From the NCBI GenBank assembly GCA_033064195.1, contig JARBJD010000006.1, positions 434,001 through 498,000 of the forward strand: a DNA stretch of 64,000 nt, written 5' to 3'. Positions 1 to 8,723 of this stretch are shown piece after piece (position 1 is the first letter of the stretch; every line of letters starts with the position of its first letter). This DNA is from Blattamonas nauphoetae (taxonomy: Eukaryota; Preaxostyla; Oxymonadida). The notes below the pieces were generated by a model. The model was not told where the DNA came from, made no database searches, and saw only the letters and a list, made by a program, of their open reading frames with translations. Both the position numbers and the translations under genes were made by a program.

Positions 1-2
1 TG

Positions 3-3000
3 GGGGAATATGTCGACATTCTGTATCAAGAATACACCATCCGCGATCCTCATAATAAGTCAATATTCGTCTTATATGGAGTTTTCCTCCAATACATCCG
101 GAAAAATCGAATCAAGGCACACAACTTGTTAAACTCAGCTCGCCAGCGGTATCCTGGGATTATGTACCGTTCGATACTATTCAACTTAATGCGAGGACAG
201 TCTGCAGCAAGTGGCAGCGGCGGAACGGAAGCTAATGAGATTGCTCAGAAGGGCCAACTCATGCAAGCGGAAAACGCGAAAGAAGACGCTCGGGATGCGC
301 AAATGTCGTTTTTCGAGAACCTCAGTCGAAGTCAACCCAATTTTGTTCTTCTGCAAAGACAACTTACTGATATCGTGAAATCGGAAGCAAAGGCTAAGAA
401 ACTGTACGATTCGCTTCTCAGCTCCGATCCAAACAACATCGCTGTTCTCCGATCGTATGGAGACCTTCTTGGGGTTATTTTGGGCGATTATGAAATGGCA
501 GATTATGTGTATTTGAAGGCAGACAGTTTGGAGGACGACACAGTCGATGCTGACCCAACGGCATTGACTGGCGATCGGAAACGAAGGAAAAAGAAGAAGA
601 AAACAGCAGATAATGGGATGGACAAAATGTTGACTTCGATGGCTGATACCAAAACCTCTGGAATCTTCATCATCATCGGCAATTGGTCGAACTGCATTTT
701 CCACATCTTCGGCATTTCAGGCTTCGTTGCCTGTGCCATCTTTGTCTCCACATTCACCAAGGAAGTCAGCGTCTCACTCCGCGGGGTCAACAATGTCGGC
801 GAGCTGATTATGAGTGGAGTCAAGACATCGGTGATGTTTCTCGAGCTACTCGTTCACGAAGAGTTGTTGTGGCAGAACATGACACACACGGATGACTCAA
901 TCAATCCTGTCGCTGCGATTCAGAGCCACATGCTGAGATATGCGAATCGGATGGCTGACATTGTCGTGGAACAGATGAATACGAATGTGGAGAAGGCGGG
1001 ATGGGAGGAGTTGAGAATCGAGTCAATATCCGTCCAATACGACGATGTTCTCAAAAAACCAATTTCCACAACCTCCGAACCCATCTCCTTCCTGTCCCTC
1101 ACCACAGAAATCATAAACTTCGCAAAGAATCTCGCACTTTCGTCAAATGTCTCGGATTCGGTTGAGCGTTCTCACGGACGCATCGTCGCTCATCTCTTCA
1201 ACTCTCTCCAACCGTTCGTCGAAGGTGGAAAGCGACTTCTCGAAGACTATGACAGACAAGCACTCACCACTGCCAGTCGAATGCGAACTTACATGAATTT
1301 CCTGTGCGGAATACCAACAGCGGTTGTCATGTGCAATATTGCCTTTCTGTATATCTTCCTCACAGTCTCTCACATCAAAGAGAGAAAAGCGCTTCTTCGA
1401 GATGTCATCGAAATACCCAAAACCACAATTCAGCAATATTCGCGCGATCTGATCGAGAAGGAGGAGACAGACATGGCAGGAGACATGAAAGAGGAGGAGG
1501 CATCAGAAGGCGATGATGTCGAAGTTGAACCTGATCATTTTGTCCAACGCAGAAAGTCGCTTTACCGCAAACCATCGCGAAAACAGTCGATGCAGTCGAT
1601 CCACCAAATCAGCCCGGCTAACTCGACCCATATGATTACTCCAGAGTTAACAAAGAATTATGAAGACGAGTCGGTCATGGAGCTCAAGGACGGGAATGAT
1701 CTGAAATGGATGAACGAAGGGTCAGCCAAGATTGTTGACTCAAACACACATGTCAGTTTGAAACAGATCAACAAATCCCCTCTTCTCTTCCGCCCGTACC
1801 ATCCAAAACGCGAATTCATCAAAAAGACACACTCCGCGCGCTCTCTCCTCACCACACGAAGCGACGACGATGAAATTCGAGAAGTCACAAAACGCGACGA
1901 CGACGTTTGGGAAGACAAATTCGAGAAGGACGTCGAGCTCCTGCAAGCGATGTACAAATCGATGGGACAGGTTGTTCCGATGTCGACGCGAACATTGATG
2001 ATCAGCCACATCACCGTCGTCTTCGCCATCTGCTGCGGCATCCTCCTGTCGTTGTATTTCTCGTCTCGGCCGTATTCGGATTTCATTGATAATGTGTATG
2101 TTGGGAGCATCCGATCTGTCGTTCTTGCTATCTGCCAGACTCTTCTGTATCGTGTCAACGGAGGCTCAGCAAATATTGAGATTGATCCACCTGTTGTTTG
2201 TGCTGCGAGCACAAATCCTGTTTGGAAGAACAGTTCTCATCTCTCGTCCAATATTTCGGTGATTCGGACGCTGTTCGTTGAGTCGATCGAGTATTGGAGA
2301 AGACTGAACGAACTGACACATTTTGGCAGCCACACAGCTCGTCGCACCGGCGATCGAATTGTCGATGACCATCCTTCAGACAGACTGGAGCCTTCGCTGA
2401 ACGAGGAAATGCTGTTGGACGAGCGGGAATGCTTCCTTCTCGCGGGATGCACAAACAAGATGTCCGACCGATTGCATCAAGTCAATTCGACGTCGGCCAC
2501 ACTTCAGGCGCTCACTGTTCGTGTCATCCAATATTCTTGGTTCATGTCATTGGATTCTGTCATCACACCGAGCGATGAATTCGACATCTTCAGATATCTG
2601 GCAACAGCAATCAGGGAGGACTTGGGAGGAGGGCAGAGGCAGATCGTGGAGCAGATGTGTGTGGCGAGCGAGATGGAGAGATTGAAATTTGTCAACCAGG
2701 CGACAATTGAAGCGGCTGTCTTCTCGATCATCTACCTGATTGTCATGTTCTTCACCTTCCCTGTTTTCAACAGACTCAAAAGAATCCGCAACGAAGGCAC
2801 ACGAATGGTGGAACTGACGACTCGTGGCGAAACAACAGAAGAATACGTTAAATTCGTCGAAGGGATGGTGAGTGAGTGTGAGTGGATGGATGAGGGTCGA
2901 ATGCAGATTGTGGAGAAGGCGAATTCTGTCGTTTTAGCGTTCAAACACCAAGAAAGCACAGCGATGACAGAATCGCTCATGTCAGAACTGGAACTCCTTA

Positions 3001-3233
3001 CAAAACGCCATTTTCGGGCAGAAGAGGATTTTATGCAGAAAAATGGGATGAAACTGTCGAAAATCAACACACACAGCCTCTCCCATCGAATCATCCTCCA
3101 GAGATTACGTTATGTTTTTGACTCTTTTAGAATGGATAACTTAGCACGACAGACCATCGCTAAGCGAGCCCTGTCTCGATTGTTTGACTCACACTTTATT
3201 GGGGAAGACATCGAGATGTTGCGGGGTTCTTAG
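3..3233 (+). CDS. TmcB/TmcC-like TPR multi-pass membrane protein, 5' end outside window
   Basis: The frame is open from base 3 and ends at TAG 3231-3233, giving about 1,076 residues; the N-terminal membrane block lies upstream of the window. Visible order: TPR/HAT-like helices (an 'FLQYIRKNRIKAHNLL' stretch matches 'FLSYYRKNHMKAHSVY' of the gene at 50.5-55.9 kb), a basic RKRRKKKKK patch (about 580-602), TM near 660-750, an extracellular domain, TM near 1285-1365, a charged cytosolic linker, TM near 1990-2070, a second extracellular domain with the motif TNPVW, TM near 2710-2770, and a helical cytosolic tail. This order is shared with the two other copies in the window. The TmcB/TmcC assignment is from family recall; the role is unknown, but two extracytoplasmic domains each flanked by TMs suggest sensing. 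No intron is needed in this part. Confidence 0.72.
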   Translation, partial: GEYVDILYQEYTIRDPHNKSIFVLYGVFLQYIRKNRIKAHNLLNSARQRYPGIMYRSILFNLMRGQSAASGSGGTEANEIAQKGQLMQAENAKEDARDAQMSFFENLSRSQPNFVLLQRQLTDIVKSEAKAKKLYDSLLSSDPNNIAVLRSYGDLLGVILGDYEMADYVYLKADSLEDDTVDADPTALTGDRKRRKKKKKTADNGMDKMLTSMADTKTSGIFIIIGNWSNCIFHIFGISGFVACAIFVSTFTKEVSVSLRGVNNVGELIMSGVKTSVMFLELLVHEELLWQNMTHTDDSINPVAAIQSHMLRYANRMADIVVEQMNTNVEKAGWEELRIESISVQYDDVLKKPISTTSEPISFLSLTTEIINFAKNLALSSNVSDSVERSHGRIVAHLFNSLQPFVEGGKRLLEDYDRQALTTASRMRTYMNFLCGIPTAVVMCNIAFLYIFLTVSHIKERKALLRDVIEIPKTTIQQYSRDLIEKEETDMAGDMKEEEASEGDDVEVEPDHFVQRRKSLYRKPSRKQSMQSIHQISPANSTHMITPELTKNYEDESVMELKDGNDLKWMNEGSAKIVDSNTHVSLKQINKSPLLFRPYHPKREFIKKTHSARSLLTTRSDDDEIREVTKRDDDVWEDKFEKDVELLQAMYKSMGQVVPMSTRTLMISHITVVFAICCGILLSLYFSSRPYSDFIDNVYVGSIRSVVLAICQTLLYRVNGGSANIEIDPPVVCAASTNPVWKNSSHLSSNISVIRTLFVESIEYWRRLNELTHFGSHTARRTGDRIVDDHPSDRLEPSLNEEMLLDERECFLLAGCTNKMSDRLHQVNSTSATLQALTVRVIQYSWFMSLDSVITPSDEFDIFRYLATAIREDLGGGQRQIVEQMCVASEMERLKFVNQATIEAAVFSIIYLIVMFFTFPVFNRLKRIRNEGTRMVELTTRGETTEEYVKFVEGMVSECEWMDEGRMQIVEKANSVVLAFKHQESTAMTESLMSELELLTKRHFRAEEDFMQKNGMKLSKINTHSLSHRIILQRLRYVFDSFRMDNLARQTIAKRALSRLFDSHFIGEDIEMLRGS

Positions 3234-3765
3234 CTTTTTCGTCTTTTCTGTTTATCACCAATTTCTTTGTTGTTTCATGGATATTTGTGCGATTTCTTTG
3301 ATGTGTTTCTGACTTCTTTTGAACAACACACACTTTACTTATGATTCTTGTCGACTCTAGGATCGCATCATTCTTTCCGGACCGATTGGGATTCTCTCGC
3401 CAGTCTCCTCAACAAATACCCCATTCTCATTTTTCGTTCTCTGAAGATCACGAAGGCATTCACATCACAATTTATTCTGGCACCACGCTTCCCAACCCCC
3501 TCACTCGACGTCCCCTGCTCCCATCTCCCCTCGACGTCCCCTGTTCCCCTCTCCCCTCGACCTCCCCTGCTCCCATCTTCCCACGATGTCCCCTGCTTAC
3601 ATGCGGCCTCTGCCGTCTCTCGGAATCACTTGTGATCGTCGCTGAGGAAAATGGAGTATCAGCATCAAAGACGTCCTCCTTTCTGTCTCAGATCTCAACA
3701 TTCCTGGTGGGATACATTCTATTTCGGGACCAGTGAACGCGCTGATCTCTTTGCATCCGACACTT
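3234..3765. other. Gene-poor stretch with a pyrimidine-rich repeat
   Basis: Downstream of the TmcB-like stop. It holds only the 26-bp tandem repeat at 3504-3598 and short ORFs of biased C/T composition that resemble no protein I know. A plus-strand frame from 3646 (GGIHSISGPVNALISLHP and onward) is open past 3800 but is antisense to the coiled-coil ORF below. Confidence 0.4.
3504..3598. repeat. 26-bp imperfect tandem repeat, about 3.5 copies
   Basis: Units begin with CTCGAC at 3504, 3530 and 3556, a strict 26-bp period, with a degenerate partial copy after 3582. The core is CTCGACGTCCCCTG followed by CTCCC runs. It is strongly strand-biased for pyrimidines. It lies outside any supported gene. 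Confidence 0.8.
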
Positions 3766-3824
3766 TCACTGAATGGGACAGTGATCCTCCAACTTGAGGA
3801 CTTCACACTTCCGTCTCTTCCTTT

Positions 3825-4193
3825 TCAAGCCATCACCAGCCACTCCTGTACTTCTCTCTTCGTAACATTTGCAGCCACTCCAAATCGCTTCAGATCTTCC
3901 GTCAGTTTCCCTGTCTCCACTTCGTGTTGGAGTCGCTGGGTTTCCTGCCTGAGATCTTCAGCCTTCTTCTGCAGGTTGTGCATGAACCCGGTTTTGATCT
4001 CCTCAATCTCCTCATCTTTCATCTCTCGAGCAATCTCGTTCATCAAGTCGACAAAAATGTGTTTCGTCCAATCGAGAGCTGTCTGCTCTGTCACCTCTCT
4101 TTCAATGTTTGTCACTCTCAGAAGAGGAAACAGCATCGTGCAAGGAGAGTGTACAGTCCGATAAGTACTGGAATACCTCGTTTTATTGTCCAT
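3825..4193 (-). CDS. Small coiled-coil protein or gene fragment, unknown function
   Basis: Minus-strand ORF of 122 residues; a later ATG at 4136 (MLFPLLRVTNIEREV) is an equally good start. The sequence is highly charged and helical, with heptad-like stretches (HNLQKKAEDLRQETQRLQHE), and reads like a real coiled coil, unlike the C/T-biased frames around it. An alternative 3' end is possible: a GT-AG intron of exactly 29 nt (3808-3836) would join EWL to a short exon ending with TGA at 3766. I do not recognise the family. A 143-codon ORF lies antisense to it (3733-4164). It may be the remnant of a longer gene. Confidence 0.4.
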   Translation of the reverse strand: MDNKTRYSSTYRTVHSPCTMLFPLLRVTNIEREVTEQTALDWTKHIFVDLMNEIAREMKDEEIEEIKTGFMHNLQKKAEDLRQETQRLQHEVETGKLTEDLKRFGVAANVTKREVQEWLVMA

Positions 4194-4248
4194 CGCACGT
4201 CCTCCATCTCATTTAGAAGGCGAGACCATTCACCGAATCGCAAAAAAC

Positions 4249-4646
4249 AGTCATTCCGGCTTCCGGTATTTGGTTCTCATTTTTTTCAAAGAAAGGGTTG
4301 ATCTCAATTTGTCCGCGAATTTTAGAAAAATAAACAATTAGAGCAGTGAGTGACATTGATATGATCACACGAGATGGTTGTTTGTTCCTCAATTTCAATT
4401 TCTTCCTGCTGAAGACGGTGTGGAGACTGGTCAACCGGACTCAAGTTGAAATTATGGATTGAACTCAATCTGAACTCATTAACGATTGCTTTATTTTCAT
4501 TTTAGCATCACTTGTTCAATAATTACTGGCCTTTCCTGCTGTTTGATTGAAGAATGATAAATAGAAATGGAATTGAAAGCTCGTTCTCATTGATCACCCC
4601 TTTCTTGTTTTTTTTAAGAACCAAATACCGGAAGCCGGAATGACTG
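4249..4646. mobile_element. MITE-like element with 30-bp terminal inverted repeats
   Basis: The left arm starts at about 4249 with CAGTCATTCCGGCTTCCGGT and runs 30 bases. The exact reverse complement occupies 4617-4646. Weaker inverted similarity continues inwards: CAAAGAAAGGGTTGATC on the left against CAAGAAAGGGGTGATC when the right arm is reverse-complemented. The whole is about 398 bp and has no transposase. Ends beginning CAGT are known in Tc1/mariner-type elements, but I see no TA duplication; an AA dinucleotide flanks both sides. Family assignment is therefore weak, while the inverted repeat itself is certain. It sits just upstream of the kinase start. Confidence 0.6.
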
Positions 4647-4678
4647 AATGCTGATGGTCTGATCTTTATCACATCTGG

Positions 4679-6686
4679 ATGGAAACAACCGATGAATCTT
4701 TCATTCCAGTAAACTGTTTTCACTTCCTTTTTATCATCGTTCCTGTATCGATCTCAATGTGTTTATTTTCTCAATCTCGTTCAGATGAACTTGTTCGACC
4801 AATTAGCGAGGGAGCATTTGGTAGAGTCCTCCACATTCGGCATCAAAAGACAAAAAAGGATTTTGCACTGAAAATTCTGCCGACAATCACGGAAATTGAC
4901 ATGAGACGAGCTCGTCGTGAAGTGGAAATGATGAAGCGTTTCTCTCACCCTCGAATTGTTGGATTTCATAATTCGATTGAAACTGAAACATGGCATGGAA
5001 TCATCATGGAACTTGGAACTCGAAATTTGAAGGACTTGATTTGTGAATATGAAAAACGAGGGGAGCGAATCCCTCTTGATGTTTGCTTCTCTCCTCTTCC
5101 TCATTTTCTCTTCCACTCACTCCTTCTTCTCTTTGTGTGAATGTGGTGATGTTCAGGTTGTGGTGTTGATCTGCAATGACATTGTGGAAGGGCTGAAGTT
5201 CATGCACACTCATCCGTCTGGCCCAACAGCGCATGGAGACCTGAAACCGGAGAATGTTCTTCTGTCAGTTGACAATCGAGCGATCTTGTGTTTGTTTTCT
5301 TCTTCATTTCTCATTTCTGTCTTTCTTATTTCATTCGCTGATTCATTTTCACTTATTTCCCTTCTGGCGTGTCAGGCGATTTGGGGGCAGCGGATGAGGA
5401 AGGAGTGATGATGTCACATTCCGCTCAGGAGATCGGAACGTACGAATACAACTCGCCAGAACGACTGGATGATGATAAAATGCGTGGAACACCTCAAAGT
5501 GACATGTGGTCGGTTGGAGTTATTCTGCATCGAATGGTGACAGGTCATCGTCTGTTTGAAGGAACAACACTTCCGAAGATGATTCGTGAAATCGCTAGCT
5601 TCACAGGAACGAAAGTGGCGTCGACCATTCCCGTCGAGATTCGTGATGTCCTAATCCGACTCTTGGACCCAGTTTGTTCACTCTTTTCACCATCGTGCGT
5701 CCTCCATCTCGTTTTCTTCAACATTTTTCTCATATTCTCTTTAATTATCTGATTCTCACTCCTCTCTTCTTAAGGATCCCTCTCTTCGGATCCAATCCTC
5801 TCAACTTGTAGACGGATGCCTTTTCGAGAGAATGTTGGGACCGGCAACGCCTCTGTCGAGAATGAGAGGCACAATCATTCAGAGACAAGCCAAACGAATC
5901 GATGACCTCACCCACTTTCGATTCGAGTCAAAAGAGGAACAACTATCATTTGTCTCCAACTCTCTTCATTTTCTCGCCACCACTGACTCAACTATGACGG
6001 TTAGACGATGGACCAAGTCCTCAGATGGCCTAACATTCGCTTTTGACCTCGTCCAGATTCCTTACCATCCTTCTTTCTTGATCCGAGATCTGGCAGCAGT
6101 GTATCATTTAGGGCAACATTTTTTTCTTTGTTACCATTTCTCGGATGCAGGGAAGACATTTGCTGAAGAAGGAATCACACCATCCAAAACTCTCTCAACC
6201 TTTCCGGCCTTCGAAGGGGACCCACTTTTCGTTGATGACCCCAAGGGACATATTATTCCCATTGATACGAAATCCCTCAAAGACGATGAAGGTATCTCAG
6301 GCATCATGAAACAAATACAACCCTTCTTGTGTGATTCGTCTTCATCTTTCACTCTTCTCAATGAAGAAAATGAGCAGCTTGACATTAAACTATCGTGGCA
6401 ACAAAATCACATCAAACCTTGGTCGATTCTTCATGGATCATACCATTTATTCAGCTGGAGCCTGCGGATCACCTATTTTAATTTGGTAGGTAAAAAGAGA
6501 ACCCTTGAAATGGAGAGAGATGACACGATTGATTTTCTGAAGCAGAGGATTCAAGAGAAGGAAGGAATTCCACCAACCGAGCAACGTCTAATTTACCATG
6601 GAAGACAACTGGAAGATTATCGAACCTTGAAAGACTACAACATCCAAAATGATGATCCTATCCATATTGTCCTACGGCTAAGATAA
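4679..6686 (+). CDS. Protein kinase with C-terminal ubiquitin-like domain (5 exons)
   Basis: Predicted 557 residues. Exons: 4679-4715, 4785-5080, 5157-5289, 5376-5671, 5775-6686; introns of 69, 76, 86 and 103 nt start GTTTTC, GTTTGC, GTTTGT, GTTTGT and end in AG, all with matching phase. Kinase motifs: glycine loop ISEGAFGRV (residues 19-27, first Gly replaced by Ser), ALKIL with Lys42, catalytic loop HGDLKPEN (Asp139; HRD Arg replaced by Gly), CDLGAA for DFG, SPE for APE, then [10 protein letters not shown]. After a ~210-residue middle region with no recognised domain, the last ~75 residues are ubiquitin-like: [20 protein letters not shown] and DYNIQ, ending LRLR then stop. The Leu8/Ile44/Val70 patch is kept; Lys48 is Arg, Lys63 is Asn, and Gly-Gly is absent, so it cannot be conjugated. 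Kinase substrate unknown. The first exon is the least certain. Confidence 0.86.
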
Positions 6687-6977
6687 TCTCGTCATGCGGT
6701 CTCCAAACATTCTCAATCAGATGAAACGTACACCCTTCATTCTTTTGTCATGTCATTATGACGTCTATGAGCAAACTTTTTGGCACCCATAGAACAAATG
6801 GATGAAAACACAGACACTGTCACATTGATCCATGAGTCGTTAATACATCTGTTCGAAGATCTCAAATTTCATTCACTTTGAATGATCCTTGAGGGCAGAT
6901 CACACTCTCCAAAGATTGGACGCATATTCTCGAAATACAGACAGGCTCCCGCAATTGTATGAAATGAAAATGAAGAA

Positions 6978-8532
6978 TTAGTAACGATCTTTGTCGATAT
7001 CGCCTGTGAACCCAGCTTCAAAATCCAATGATTGATCTTGGTCTGATGACAGTTTCTCGACTTCTTGATTACCCTCATTGGAAGGTGCAGTTCGCTTAGC
7101 ATGTAGTGCAATCTTGATAGACGTCTTAGTCGTTCTGGGCATCCTTGATGGAGTGAACAGGATCGAAATGTAGCATGCGATCGGCACTCCAATCCAGTGC
7201 ATCCCGACTGCATAAAACTGTTCAAATGACGACGGTGAGATTTGCTGCATGAGGTTGAATGCATGATACACAATAAAAGCGAGGACAACCATCACAATGA
7301 ACGCCTGGTATCGCCCCTTGATGGCTGTAGGATGTTGTCTCGCAACAACAAACACACGAATGACCGAATATCCGAGCCAAAAGAACCAAATAATGTAAAA
7401 TATTGAGGCGGATACTGCCACTACGCGAAAGGCGCCGATATTTCGAAGTTCGGTTTCGTAGTCCAAGAATTGTTGGATTGCAAGAAAAATTAAAACACTC
7501 AGGTCAAGAAGACCGTAAACAACGATGAGGGTGATACGAGGGAGGTAGAAGGAGAGAATTTTGGGCTTGTTTGTGATGAATCCGCCGAGGAGGACAAGAG
7601 GGTATAACATGAAGAAGCATTTGCCCACTTCCAAAAAGATATGGTCAAGAATATGCCAAAATCCACCTCTTCCGGTGAAAACGAGTGCATATAGAGGGTT
7701 TGTGTAGATGAGAGTGATGATCATGAGAGGGTGGATCCATTTTTGTTCCGCTGACAGTTTCTCGGTCACACGGCACGAGGAAACAATAAAAAGGATGTAT
7801 ACAAATAGCGTGAGACCAAAGAGGCAGTACCGCATGACGCACTATCAAACGAAACGTCGGATGAGAAAAAGTGACAAAACAGACGGCTGTAGCTTCAAAA
7901 GACATATTATCTTCACGCCATGTGATTCTAAAGTCGTTGATATAATCCTTGACACTTTCCAGGCCAGGGGTCTGAACAGGACAGACCGAGTATGAGACCG
8001 GGACATCCCCGACTTTCACCAGCATTTGCTGAGAGATTAATGAGCGGAAAATCAAACGTTTGAGCATGTCTCTCCAGGTCTGCAGTGAAAGCGGACAACC
8101 CTTTCTTCTTCCGTTTTTTTCTTCAAATCTTCTGTTTTGACGGTGATTCGGAGATCGAAGTTAACACCGAGTGAGTGCTGATTGAGAACTGGGCTTCCAT
8201 ACAAAACAACATTATTGCCTGTCGGTGGTGGATGATCATGATAGTTTAAGCAGTCAGTTGGGTTGTTGATGAAATCGAACTCATTGCATGTCTCGTTCGT
8301 TTTGTCACCACATTTCGTGTTGAGATCCGTGGTTAAATATTGATTTGGCATTAATAAAGAGAAGATTGGACCAAGCTAAAGATGGTGATTGCCAAGAAAT
8401 GAGAGAAAAGAGAATTCTTACGATCACAACCACCCAGAAGATAATGCTCCAAGTCGTAAATGGACATGGAGTACAGTGCTGTGTTTCTAAGAAGAGAACT
8501 GATTTTTCAGCTTGGATGTGACGATGTAGCAT
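6978..8532 (-). CDS. TMEM181 / Wntless-like transmembrane protein (4 exons)
   Basis: Predicted 478 residues from exons 8422-8532, 8058-8375, 7885-8028 and 6978-7841. Introns are 46 nt (GTAAGA...TTTAG), 29 nt (GTTTGA...CTCAG) and 43 nt (GTCTGT...ATAG), all phase 0. Order: short cytosolic N-terminus, TM1 (SIIFWVVVILGPIFSLLM), a lumenal/extracellular domain of about 170 residues with paired cysteines and an NETC glycosylation site, then a 7TM block and a polar acidic tail. Within the 7TM block, LSFYLPRITLIV, an AIQQF segment and ARQHP resemble the FYLPK / WQ / RHMP segments of animal TMEM181, which carries the Wntless-like transmembrane domain. Members act in Golgi/endosomal traffic or as surface receptors; which applies here is not shown. 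The 43-nt intron is the least secure. Same strand as, and 191 bp downstream of, the TmcB-like gene. Confidence 0.75.
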
Positions 8533-8723
8533 GGAATTTTCCCGATCGGCACACAATTTTTCCAAAACACTCTTGAGAACAGAATAAATGCTGGAAAAAT
8601 CGCGATAAAATGATTAAAATGAAAGAAAATAAAGCGATGATTGTTGATAAACAGAAAAAGCTAAAACACGCACAATGTCCCTTGGGAGTTGGAAAGTTTT
8701 TAAATCGATCACGAAAACCGAAT

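Noticed and set aside
3733-4164. Plus-strand ORF of 143 codons (ALISLHPTLSLNG...)
   Set aside because: It overlaps the charged coiled-coil ORF on the other strand. I could not recognise it, and its Ser/Phe-rich second half looks like an antisense shadow. A faint chance remains that its first part is an old gene fragment.
4679-5140. Kinase N-terminus read straight through from 4679 as one exon
   Set aside because: Unspliced reading inserts a hydrophobic stretch ([13 protein letters not shown]) before the glycine loop and runs into a stop at 5140. Splicing 4716-4784 and 5081-5156 gives a normal kinase start ([14 protein letters not shown]).
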